Virus record (IMG/VR): IMGVR_UViG_3300020051_001005 | Location: 1-37,251 of that record | DNA: 37,251 nt | Direction: 5' to 3' (one strand) | DNA from: a virus | Made by a program: the position numbers and the translations under genes | The notes under the pieces: generated by a model | Told to the model about the DNA's origin: nothing | What the model saw: the letters and a program-made list of their open reading frames with translations, nothing else | The model's database searches: none | Shown here: piece by piece, positions 29,674 to 37,251 of the stretch | Layout: every line of letters begins with the position of its first letter | Numbering within the stretch: position 1 is the first letter of the stretch

Positions 29674-32600
29674 CTAAATATAAAAATCATCATTATAATC
29701 GTCATTATAATCACCTAAATTAATAATATAATTATTGATGTTATTATCATTAGAGTTTGGAATTATATACGATTTAGTCATTTTTTTTGTATTCGAATAT
29801 CCAGAATGCCAAAATACTTCTACTATAAAATATGGGTCTATATTTTGATTTATTGAAAATGATACAGGATCAAGATCGTTTTTAGAAGATCTTAAAATTT
29901 GTGTATTTTGTAATTTATCTAATGTTGTTATTTCCCATATATTATTAATACCAGGTTCATCTGTTGGTGAAGATGTAACATTATTAATCCAAATATTATT
30001 GTTATGAAATAATATAGTTTCTGGTAAATATGTAATATTATTCCATTTAGATAAATTAAATGTTTTAATTACATAATCGAACCAAATATCTTCTGAATTA
30101 GTATTAGTACTAATAAATTGTACAGATATATTATATAAATTAGAACCTTGTGATATTGGCTGAAGATAACCTGTTACATGAAATGATATAGCATCACTGT
30201 ATTCTTCGGTTCTAAAATTTTTAGTCATATATGATTCGTGTTCTAATATAAAATTATTTTGTATTTTATATTTACCATTAATATCTAATATTTTTGTGCC
30301 TATAGGTATAATATTTTCAGTTAACCAACGTTTTAATCCTAATAATTTAACTTTAACTTCTTCTAATGAATAAGCATTTATAAAATTTCCATTATCATCA
30401 GTAATTTTATAATTTAATGAAAATAAATTAGTTTTTCTAAATCCTTGATTTCTATAATTTTCATATGCTAAATTAGAATATAAATATTCAGTAGAGTCTT
30501 TTGTTAGTAAATTTAATAATTCTAAATTAAATAATTTTCCAAATTTACTATTTTCTGGATCTATATTTTGAAAATATTCTGTAAACGTCAAATCATTATA
30601 TCCAAAAAAGTTAATTGCATATATTACACTTTTATAACTAGCTAAATAATTAAATATTTCTGGGTATATTTCTATTAATTCTTTACGTTTTCTATTCATT
30701 AATACCCAATCAATACCATTTTCATTTATATCTACTTCTTTAAAAATAAAATAATCTTGTAATTTTAAAATATTTAAATTTTTATTGTTAATATTTATTT
30801 CATGTCTAATATCAACTCCTTCAGTTTCACCATATAAATCAAAATATGCTATTTGTTTTGGTAAAACTGATATATTTACGTTTAATAATCTATTTACATA
30901 TAATAAATTACCATTAATATCATAAAATGGTAAAGTATTTTTAACTACAGATTTAACACTTGTCTCTTCTATAACATTTTCTTCAAATACTAATTTATTT
31001 AAATATATTTCTTTTATTGTATAATCTATACCATTATTACTTAATTTTCCTAATAATTGTCCATCTGAACTTGTATCATTAGATGAAAATTGTATAATTT
31101 GTCCTGTTTTAAATCCTAAAGAAATAAAATCTATAGTATTTGTAGAAAATTGTATTTCTACATAATTATCTTTAAAAATAAATAAATCATCATACGAAGA
31201 TCCAACACTTGTTGTAGTTAAAGAAAAAACAACATCTTCTATTTTTTCTAAATATAATCTAGCATTAGTCCATCCTTCATTTAATGTATTATAACCTATA
31301 AATATTTGCATAGGATCTGGTTCTAATTGATTATTTGTTATATTAGAATTAATATAAGGTATGTCAAAAGTTATCGTATCAAATATTGTTTGTTGTTTAT
31401 ATGGATTAGATATTTCATTAATATCAGTATTAGGTTTATAATTTAATGTAATATCATATTCACCGTTTTCACCACATAATGGTGTTATACCATTATAATT
31501 TGGAAAATATTCAGTATAAGGTTGTAATTGTGTACCACTAAAATCATATAAAAACATATCATTAATTTGTGTATCTTTCCAAGTCCACTTATATTTAGTT
31601 TGAACATTAATTCCATCTAAACCAGATTTAGGATAACGTATAAAAAAATCAGATTCAATATCTAAATCTAATAAAGAAATATTCCAAAATGGACCTTGAT
31701 ATGATAATGAAATAATATTTTCTGTTAAACCAATAATATTAAACGATTTATTTTGTGAAATATATGTTGAACCATTAATACTAATTTTTTGTCCAACTGA
31801 ATAATAATCTAAAAAATTATATAATCCAGGTGCACAAATAATTTCATTTCCAGAAATTACACTACCACTATAATTTATAGCGTGTAATGTTTCTAAAATA
31901 GATAAATCACCGGATTTTGGTATATAACCAATATTATAAAATATATCTAATTGTCTTTCAGGATCTAATATATTAATAAAAATAATCGTATTAGATACAG
32001 AAATAATGATACCTAACAACTTTAATTCTTCATACCATGTATTATACCAATCTAAAATAGTTTGTGCGTCAGATGTGTTATATGGAACAATATAATCTAC
32101 TTCATTAATATTTATTAATAATTGTGATTTAATATTTGTAATATTTATATCTAAATATTTAATATCATAAATAGTTCCATCACCAAATAACATATTTAAA
32201 TAAACAGGTATATTAGGATATGTATTTGTTAAAGTTAATACATTTAAAGTTGAACTTATATTAATTCCTAAATTAAATAATTCTGTTTGATATGTAGAAA
32301 CAAAATCATTTATTGTTGTATCAATGTCTGTATTAAATGGTACATAATAATTTTTAGAATTAATATTAATTTTAATTCCAAAATTATCTATATTATAAAA
32401 TTCAATAATACGTGTATATAAATTAGAATCTTTTTTTAATAATTCTAATTCTTTTAATGGTTCTTGTACATATAAAGGTGTTACATCATAAATTGTTGTA
32501 TTTATTGATGTTGTATAATCCGTAATTACATTATTTATATTTATTATAGATAATGATATTGTACTATAATTATCTGTAAATATTGAAATTAAGTCTAATG

Positions 32601-33756
32601 AATTATCTTCTTTGTTATATTCTAAATTATATCCACCAGCTAATTCTGCTAATTCTTCACCATAATTATTCATTATAGAAAAATATGTTAATGGTAATGA
32701 TAATAAATTATTATTATCATATAAAATATTTGATTCTATAGAAAATATATTAGATGCTAAATATAAATAACAATCAACTAATTGTGTTGATACGGTATTA
32801 CCTATATCAAATGTTAAAGTATTTGTAGAACGATCTATATTAGTAATTATAAATTGTTGTTGGTTTAATAAATTTAAAGATGTACTTTTTTCTTTAAATA
32901 TTACACTATCACCTATTTTAATAAAATATGGAACATAAGGTATAGATACAGTATTAGTACTATTATCAAAATTAGATTCACCATCACTAATTAAAATATT
33001 AGATGTTTTTAATTGTATATTTATTTTGATTTTATCACCATCTGATGGAGTATAAAATAAGTCTGGAATGTTATAAGAATATCTATTTTTAGTATTTGTT
33101 TTTTTAGATATAGTATAAATACCATCATTATCAGTATTTGATATTAAAGATATTTTTTTATTTTCATAAATATTTGTTAATGAATCATTCCATATCGGTT
33201 CATTATATTGTTGAACTTCAATAACATCTACTGGTATAATTTTAGCATTAGTTATATTAAAATTTGGTAATGCTGTAAAATTATTAGTACTTGTATAAAC
33301 TAATATTTTATCTTTTTTAACATCTAATATTTTAAATAATTGGTAATTAGTATTTATAGTGTCGAAATCAGTATTATGATATGAATCTAATCCAGTAAAA
33401 TAACACCACATTCCTGTATAAAAATATTTATGAATATTTTCTGATGATACCCATTTAGTATTATAATTAGAATCTATGATAGTACTTTCTATATTAGTTA
33501 TAATAAACTCTATAGCATCATATTTAGGAAAAAAATTAAATCCATTAGTATTAAATACTTGAAATTTATTCAATGATGTATTAAATGTATTTTGTGTTCC
33601 TTCTATTTTTTCAAATGTATAAATTCCTTGTGTTTTAAATGTATCTGTTGAATTTTTATCAAAAAATAATGATGTATAATACATTTTATTATTCTCATCA
33701 TAATTCATATTTAATTGATGTCCTTCTTTATTAAAGAATATTAAGTTTTCTTCCAT
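29674..33756 (-). CDS. Large virion structural protein (baseplate/tail, 1360 aa)
   Basis: A 1360-residue protein, the largest gene here. The N-terminus (NLIFFNKEGHQLNMNYDENN ... YYTSLFFDKNSTDTFKTQGI) resembles large structural proteins of Bacteroidota phages, which also start with an FF.K.G..L...YD pattern. The body is a chain of beta-rich domains. Two adjacent segments at about residues 460-525 and 545-610 look duplicated (I.IN...Y.VPFNT....TI.D......EL..LGI.IS). No catalytic domain is recognised. The fibre gene follows immediately, so a baseplate-tail-fibre connector is plausible. It lies on the strand opposite to most genes and has a late-type motif 2 nt upstream. Confidence 0.75.
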   Translation of the reverse strand: MEENLIFFNKEGHQLNMNYDENNKMYYTSLFFDKNSTDTFKTQGIYTFEKIEGTQNTFNTSLNKFQVFNTNGFNFFPKYDAIEFIITNIESTIIDSNYNTKWVSSENIHKYFYTGMWCYFTGLDSYHNTDFDTINTNYQLFKILDVKKDKILVYTSTNNFTALPNFNITNAKIIPVDVIEVQQYNEPIWNDSLTNIYENKKISLISNTDNDGIYTISKKTNTKNRYSYNIPDLFYTPSDGDKIKINIQLKTSNILISDGESNFDNSTNTVSIPYVPYFIKIGDSVIFKEKSTSLNLLNQQQFIITNIDRSTNTLTFDIGNTVSTQLVDCYLYLASNIFSIESNILYDNNNLLSLPLTYFSIMNNYGEELAELAGGYNLEYNKEDNSLDLISIFTDNYSTISLSIININNVITDYTTSINTTIYDVTPLYVQEPLKELELLKKDSNLYTRIIEFYNIDNFGIKININSKNYYVPFNTDIDTTINDFVSTYQTELFNLGINISSTLNVLTLTNTYPNIPVYLNMLFGDGTIYDIKYLDINITNIKSQLLININEVDYIVPYNTSDAQTILDWYNTWYEELKLLGIIISVSNTIIFINILDPERQLDIFYNIGYIPKSGDLSILETLHAINYSGSVISGNEIICAPGLYNFLDYYSVGQKISINGSTYISQNKSFNIIGLTENIISLSYQGPFWNISLLDLDIESDFFIRYPKSGLDGINVQTKYKWTWKDTQINDMFLYDFSGTQLQPYTEYFPNYNGITPLCGENGEYDITLNYKPNTDINEISNPYKQQTIFDTITFDIPYINSNITNNQLEPDPMQIFIGYNTLNEGWTNARLYLEKIEDVVFSLTTTSVGSSYDDLFIFKDNYVEIQFSTNTIDFISLGFKTGQIIQFSSNDTSSDGQLLGKLSNNGIDYTIKEIYLNKLVFEENVIEETSVKSVVKNTLPFYDINGNLLYVNRLLNVNISVLPKQIAYFDLYGETEGVDIRHEININNKNLNILKLQDYFIFKEVDINENGIDWVLMNRKRKELIEIYPEIFNYLASYKSVIYAINFFGYNDLTFTEYFQNIDPENSKFGKLFNLELLNLLTKDSTEYLYSNLAYENYRNQGFRKTNLFSLNYKITDDNGNFINAYSLEEVKVKLLGLKRWLTENIIPIGTKILDINGKYKIQNNFILEHESYMTKNFRTEEYSDAISFHVTGYLQPISQGSNLYNISVQFISTNTNSEDIWFDYVIKTFNLSKWNNITYLPETILFHNNNIWINNVTSSPTDEPGINNIWEITTLDKLQNTQILRSSKNDLDPVSFSINQNIDPYFIVEVFWHSGYSNTKKMTKSYIIPNSNDNNINNYIINLGDYNDDYNDDFYI

Positions 33757-33758
33757 GA

Positions 33759-33771
33759 ATTATATATTATA
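33759..33771 (-). promoter_or_regulatory. Candidate late promoter (minus strand)
   Basis: 12 of 13 matches to the late motif on the minus strand, ending 2 nt before the 1360-residue gene's ATG. Confidence 0.4.
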
Positions 33772-33828
33772 TCTATATAATTCTGTTTAATTATTTAAAC
33801 TAATAGTATAATTTATTATAAAATATAT

Positions 33829-34377
33829 ATGGAAAATAAAACTCTACATATAAATTTATATGCTGGACCAGGTACAGGAAAATCAACAATGGCAGCTGAT
33901 ATATTTTCAAAATTAAAATATAAAAATATTAATGCTGAATTAATAACAGAATATGTTAAAGAATTAGTTTGGGAAGAATCATTTAAAAAAATAACTAATC
34001 AAATATATTTATTTGCTAAACAATTAAAAAAACATTCTACTTTAGAAAATAAAGTAGATGTATTAATTACCGATTCAGCATTACCATTAGGATTAATTTA
34101 TGATAATGGTAATACTAAGTATTTAAAAGAATTAATTCTTTCTGAATTTAATAAATTTGATAATTTAAATATTTTTTTAAAAAGAACTAAAAAATATAAT
34201 CCTAATGGTCGAATGCAAACGGAATTAGAAGCAATAGAAAAGGATAAAGAAATATTATCGTTTTTAGAAGAAAATAATATAGAATATATAACTATAGAAG
34301 CAACAAATACTGCTTATATAGAAATATTAAATATTATTAAAAAAAGAAGACCTAATTTATGGAACAACATACAGTAG
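33829..34377 (+). CDS. P-loop ATPase, AAA_28/NadR-like
   Basis: A 182-residue P-loop protein. Walker A is GPGTGKST (13-20), preceded by strand HINLYA. The next block ITEYVKELVWEES recalls the TEYaRE motif of NadR-type kinases and AAA_28 ATPases. VDVLITDSALPLGLIY supplies the Walker B aspartate, and the basic stretch LKRTKKYNPNGRMQTE may form a lid. Could be a nucleoside or ribosylnicotinamide kinase or a phage ATPase; the exact substrate cannot be told. It overlaps the next gene by 19 nt. Confidence 0.75.
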   Translation: MENKTLHINLYAGPGTGKSTMAADIFSKLKYKNINAELITEYVKELVWEESFKKITNQIYLFAKQLKKHSTLENKVDVLITDSALPLGLIYDNGNTKYLKELILSEFNKFDNLNIFLKRTKKYNPNGRMQTELEAIEKDKEILSFLEENNIEYITIEATNTAYIEILNIIKKRRPNLWNNIQ

Positions 34378-35165
34378 AAAGTATAAAAGAAAAACTAAAA
34401 GTATATAATGATAAAGATTTTAAATTTGATCCTGAAAAACATGTATACACTTATAATGGTAATGTAATGAGAGGAACAACCGGATTTTTACATAATTTTG
34501 TAAAACCATTTGATTCCGATTATTGGTCAAAGAAAAAAGCAGAACAGGCTGGAATAACACAAGAAGAAATGTTAGCACAATGGGATGCAAAACGTGATAG
34601 ATCATGTGACTTAGGACATATGGTACACGATTATATAGAACATTTTTATGAAAATAATTCAACTAAATTAACAGAAGATGAAGAAGCTAATTTAAGAATT
34701 GCTAAATTTCATACTATTTATGAAAATAAATTAAAAAACTTAATTTCAGTAGGATCAGAAATTAAAGTTTTCTCAAAAAAATGGAATTTAGCTGGAACAA
34801 TAGATAAGATATATTTATATGAGAATTCTATTATATTAGGTGATTGGAAAACTAATAAAGAAATCAAAACAGATAAATCATTTTGTTTCGGTAAATTATT
34901 AACACCATTTAATAATTACAAAGATAATGAATTAAATAAATATTCTTTACAATTATCTATTTATGCCTTATTATTAGAAGAAGCTGGAATATATGTAGAT
35001 TATTGTTTTATTTGTCATATACCAGAAAAAGGTGATTCTGAAATTTATAAATTAAAAGATTTTAGAGCTGAACTTAGAGCATACTTTACACATCAATTTT
35101 TAATGACTGAAGTTGTGGATATAAATAAAGAAAAAGAATTAGTAAAAATGGAGGTAATATGGTAA
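34359..35165 (+). CDS. PD-(D/E)XK nuclease, RecB/Cas4-like
   Basis: A 268-residue protein with the PDDEXK_1-type core: DLGHMVHDYIEHF (H87, H90, E94), SEIKVFSKKWNLAGTIDKIY (E134, D149), ILGDWKTNKEI (D162 and K164, the DxK signature) and YSLQLSIYALLLEE (Q198, motif IV). This is the RecB-like exonuclease set, seen in phage recombination nucleases and Cas4. Likely processes DNA ends for recombination or degrades host DNA. It overlaps the upstream ATPase gene by 19 nt, and the ATG of the next gene lies at or just past its stop, so they form one unit. Confidence 0.8.
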   Translation: MEQHTVESIKEKLKVYNDKDFKFDPEKHVYTYNGNVMRGTTGFLHNFVKPFDSDYWSKKKAEQAGITQEEMLAQWDAKRDRSCDLGHMVHDYIEHFYENNSTKLTEDEEANLRIAKFHTIYENKLKNLISVGSEIKVFSKKWNLAGTIDKIYLYENSIILGDWKTNKEIKTDKSFCFGKLLTPFNNYKDNELNKYSLQLSIYALLLEEAGIYVDYCFICHIPEKGDSEIYKLKDFRAELRAYFTHQFLMTEVVDINKEKELVKMEVIW

Positions 35166-35167
35166 AT

Positions 35168-35941
35168 ATGATAACAGATATAAATTTATTTAGAATATAT
35201 GAAAATTTTAAAGACTCAGAAAATAAATTAAATGAAGGATTAATTAAATCCTATCCTATAGATAAATCATTTGATATTTTAATTAATAAAACAGATCCTG
35301 TTTTAGATAATGTAAAAAGAGAATCTATGATACAAAATAATAAAATTATGTTATGTTGTAATAAACTAAATATTAGTGAATTTTTAGATTTATTAACTAC
35401 AATAAATAACTTAGGTTATTTTATATCAACTATTAAACCATATCAAAATACACCATTTAAATTTTTACAATTTAATGAGTTTAAAATAAAATTTTTTAAT
35501 GAAAATAGTTTAAACAAATTCACATCTTATGATATAATAATAGAAGCAAAGTTTGATATAATATACAAAACTAGTAGTAATAAATTATATCATGTAACTG
35601 AAGATATTTATGTTAATAAAATTTTTAAAAATGGTTTAATTGTTAAATCATATAATACATTATTAGATTATCCTGAAAGAATTTATTTAACAGATGATAT
35701 ACAACATAGTAAATTATTTATAGATAAAAAGAAATTTTATTATAATAATTATCAAGATAAAAATATAGAAAGAAGAATAGGTAAAGATCAATATAGAAAA
35801 AAATCAGATAATGTTTATGTTATACTTGAAATAGATAATTCTAATAAAGATATTATTTTGTATTTAGATCCAAATATGTCTAATGCATATTTTACTTTAA
35901 ATACAATACCACCAAACAAAATTAAAAAATATGAAGAATAA
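35168..35941 (+). CDS. Leader-bearing ART-like protein, paralogue of the gene at 6836
   Basis: A 257-residue protein from the second ATG; an ATG at 35159 adds only MVN. I prefer 35168 because MITDINLFRIYENF aligns with the leader family (IYE at 10-12) and GGAGGT at 35150 lies 12 nt upstream, though that SD-like match falls within the previous gene's codons. It aligns along its whole length with the 6836 protein: ENKLNEGLI, NNLGYFIS, then the ART-like domain with LYHVT (H142), YPERIYLTDD (Y173), VYVILEIDNSNKDIILYLDP and IPPNKI. H142 and Y173 fall at the same positions in both. Substrate unknown. Confidence 0.65.
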   Translation: MITDINLFRIYENFKDSENKLNEGLIKSYPIDKSFDILINKTDPVLDNVKRESMIQNNKIMLCCNKLNISEFLDLLTTINNLGYFISTIKPYQNTPFKFLQFNEFKIKFFNENSLNKFTSYDIIIEAKFDIIYKTSSNKLYHVTEDIYVNKIFKNGLIVKSYNTLLDYPERIYLTDDIQHSKLFIDKKKFYYNNYQDKNIERRIGKDQYRKKSDNVYVILEIDNSNKDIILYLDPNMSNAYFTLNTIPPNKIKKYEE

Positions 35942-35944
35942 TAA

Positions 35945-36490
35945 ATGAATCGAGTAATAATAATAGAAGGTGTACGAAATGTAGGAAAATCATTCTTAAT
36001 ATCTAAAATAGATAAACCTGAAAAATATAAATTTATGTTTTCAGATTATTTTGTAAATTCATTTATATATGATTTTGATGAAACTACAATTGAATGTAAT
36101 GATAAAAAAGAATTACACTATTTTTTATTAGGAACTGATGTATCTTTTCTAAATTTAATAAAAGAAAAAATAATAAATAAAGATTTAATCATAGATCGTG
36201 GATTTATTTCAACATTAGTTTTTGGTATTCAAGCAAATAGAATTACTTATAAACAAGCATTAAATCAAGGAAAATATATTTTAGACAAATACGGAAATAA
36301 TATTAAAATAATTTTAGTATCATCAGAATTTAAAGAAGATAATAGAAATAAAGACATGTGGTCTTTTTATAATCAAAAAGAAACTAATGATTTATATTTA
36401 AAATTATTAAAAGATTTAAATATAGAATACGTAATTTTTAATAATGAATTTAAAGAAAAAAATATAGAAGAATTTAGAAATATGTTTTAA
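35945..36490 (+). CDS. P-loop kinase-like protein (thymidylate/dNMP kinase type)
   Basis: A 181-residue protein with Walker A EGVRNVGKS (8-16) and a strand-helix DLIIDRGFISTLVFGIQANR, the DR.. element of thymidylate and deoxynucleoside kinases. The lid region (FKEDNRNKDMWSFYN) is variable. Family-level assignment only; it probably phosphorylates a nucleotide or related small molecule for phage DNA synthesis. It starts 4 nt after the ART-like gene. Confidence 0.65.
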   Translation: MNRVIIIEGVRNVGKSFLISKIDKPEKYKFMFSDYFVNSFIYDFDETTIECNDKKELHYFLLGTDVSFLNLIKEKIINKDLIIDRGFISTLVFGIQANRITYKQALNQGKYILDKYGNNIKIILVSSEFKEDNRNKDMWSFYNQKETNDLYLKLLKDLNIEYVIFNNEFKEKNIEEFRNMF

Positions 36491-36506
36491 TATTAAAAAA
36501 AAATGT

Positions 36507-36514
36507 TATATTTA
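36507..36514 (+). promoter_or_regulatory. Host-like -7 element TATATTTA
   Basis: One mismatch from TAnnTTTG, 20 nt upstream of the ATG at 36535. Confidence 0.35.
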
Positions 36515-36534
36515 CACAACTAAAATAACAATAT

Positions 36535-37230
36535 ATGAAAAGTATTAAAGAAATTGTTTTAAATTCTAATTATTCATTTGATTTTGATAATAGAAATAAA
36601 GCAGTTAAAAGTATTAATAATGTATTAAATAATAGTAATATTGAAATTGTTTTAGCAAAAAAAGGATATAGTTGGAAATTAACAACTGGAATGTCTGTTA
36701 ATTTAATTATTAAATTAAATGGTAAAAGAATAGGATTTGATTGTAAAGATATTACACCATATCGTATTCTTACAAATTTAGGATTTTTTCTTAAAAAAGA
36801 TTGGGTTAAAGAACACATTTATTCTGAAGTTCAAACTAAATATAAATGTAGTAAATGTAATGGTACAGGATATTTACCAATGTTTGCACATTATGCTAAT
36901 GGTGTTTGTTTTGATTGTATGGGTATAGGTATTAGAGGAAAATTAAGTGTTAATAATATACAAGATCAAAAAAATCTAAAAGGACACCCATATTTAAGAT
37001 CATTTTATGTTAGTAAAGAATATTCTACATATTTTCCTAATGATGTTAAAAAACTTAAACCAATTTCTTATATAAATCACCCTACAGCAGAAACATTTTT
37101 AGGAGAAAATGATACAAATTATTTTATATATCAACCAGTTTGTCAAGCTAACTCATGGTATAGTATTCCTAAAAATGATTTTGATAAATTTAAAACTGAA
37201 TGGAATAAATTAAAATATGATTTTATTTAA
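36535..37230 (+). CDS. Zinc-finger hypothetical protein (DnaJ-like CxxCxGxG knuckles)
   Basis: A 231-residue protein. Residues 105-133 contain two DnaJ-type zinc knuckles, CSKCNGTGY (C105, C108) and CFDCMGIG (C125, C128), which together can bind one Zn2+. The N-terminal 100 residues (GYSWKLTTGMSVNLIIKLNG; RIGFDCKDITPYRILTNLGF) and C-terminal 95 (HPTAETFLGENDTNYFIYQP) are unassigned. No J-domain, so it is not a complete DnaJ; perhaps a nucleic-acid or protein-binding accessory. MKSIKEIVLNSN at the start only vaguely recalls the leader and was not counted as one. Confidence 0.6.
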   Translation: MKSIKEIVLNSNYSFDFDNRNKAVKSINNVLNNSNIEIVLAKKGYSWKLTTGMSVNLIIKLNGKRIGFDCKDITPYRILTNLGFFLKKDWVKEHIYSEVQTKYKCSKCNGTGYLPMFAHYANGVCFDCMGIGIRGKLSVNNIQDQKNLKGHPYLRSFYVSKEYSTYFPNDVKKLKPISYINHPTAETFLGENDTNYFIYQPVCQANSWYSIPKNDFDKFKTEWNKLKYDFI

Positions 37231-37251
37231 TTTTTTTTTTTTCTAGTATTT

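Noticed and set aside
35150-35155. GGAGGT as a strong Shine-Dalgarno site for the ART-like gene
   Set aside because: It lies inside the last codons (MEVIW) of the previous gene, only 3 nt from the first ATG, and SD sites are almost absent elsewhere in the window. Kept only as a note.
36535-36570. MKSIKEIVLNSN as a twelfth capsid-targeting leader
   Set aside because: It lacks the NEF core and an (I/L)xE site, and the gene has a host-like rather than late-type promoter.

Overview
The window is a piece of a large, very AT-rich tailed-phage genome. It looks like a T4-type myovirus, probably a jumbo phage, infecting a member of the Bacteroidota (Flavobacteriia-like). Phage evidence: a gp32-type zinc-containing ssDNA-binding protein, tail-fibre and baseplate-type proteins, a RuvC-like resolvase, a prohead-protease-like protein, a terminase ATPase-domain paralogue, a RecB-type nuclease and a nucleotide kinase-like protein. 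Host evidence: -7 elements of the Bacteroidota form TAnnTTTG, near-absence of Shine-Dalgarno sites, and a left-edge ORF ending in the C-terminal architecture of type IX-secreted proteins. No tRNA, rRNA, CRISPR array or insertion sequence was seen.

Layout. 1-0.5 kb: C-terminal end of a T9SS-like protein. 0.55-4.6 kb: four tandem paralogues built of 23-residue LSE repeats, three sharing a C-terminal domain, plus a small basic ORF. 4.6-12.4 kb: a PD-(D/E)XK nuclease, a catalytically dead terminase ATPase paralogue, an ART-like gene with a truncated copy, then a superfamily 2 helicase and eroded adenine-methyltransferase pieces. This suggests a decayed restriction-modification-like set. 12.4-19.6 kb: small accessory genes on both strands, a 59-bp direct repeat that carries a promoter, and a YqiA-like hydrolase. 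19.6-21.2 kb: prohead-protease-like protein and RuvC-like resolvase. 21.3-24.5 kb: a tight operon of four overlapping leader-bearing enzymes. 24.5-33.8 kb: virion-type proteins, gp32-like protein and two large minus-strand structural genes. 33.8-37.2 kb: P-loop ATPase, RecB-like nuclease, second ART-like paralogue, kinase-like protein and a zinc-finger protein.

The main observation is a shared N-terminal leader (MITTINEFKxxxxxE and variants) on eleven otherwise unrelated proteins scattered on both strands. It resembles the T4 internal-protein capsid-targeting sequence (MKTYQEFIAE). In ten of the eleven it is followed at residues 9-18 by an (I/L/M)xE tripeptide, the consensus cut by the T4 prohead protease gp21. 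The cargo includes three ADP-ribosyltransferase-like proteins and one weaker candidate, two GNAT-like proteins, an isochorismatase/SprT-metalloprotease fusion, a DUF5661 protein and orphans. My inference is that they are packaged in the capsid and injected with the DNA as host-takeover effectors. Many leader genes and the structural genes share an upstream motif TTTAATATATAAT (candidate late promoter). Non-virion genes (helicase, hydrolase, repeat cluster) instead carry TATATTTG elements, several placed so close to the ATG that transcripts should be leaderless.
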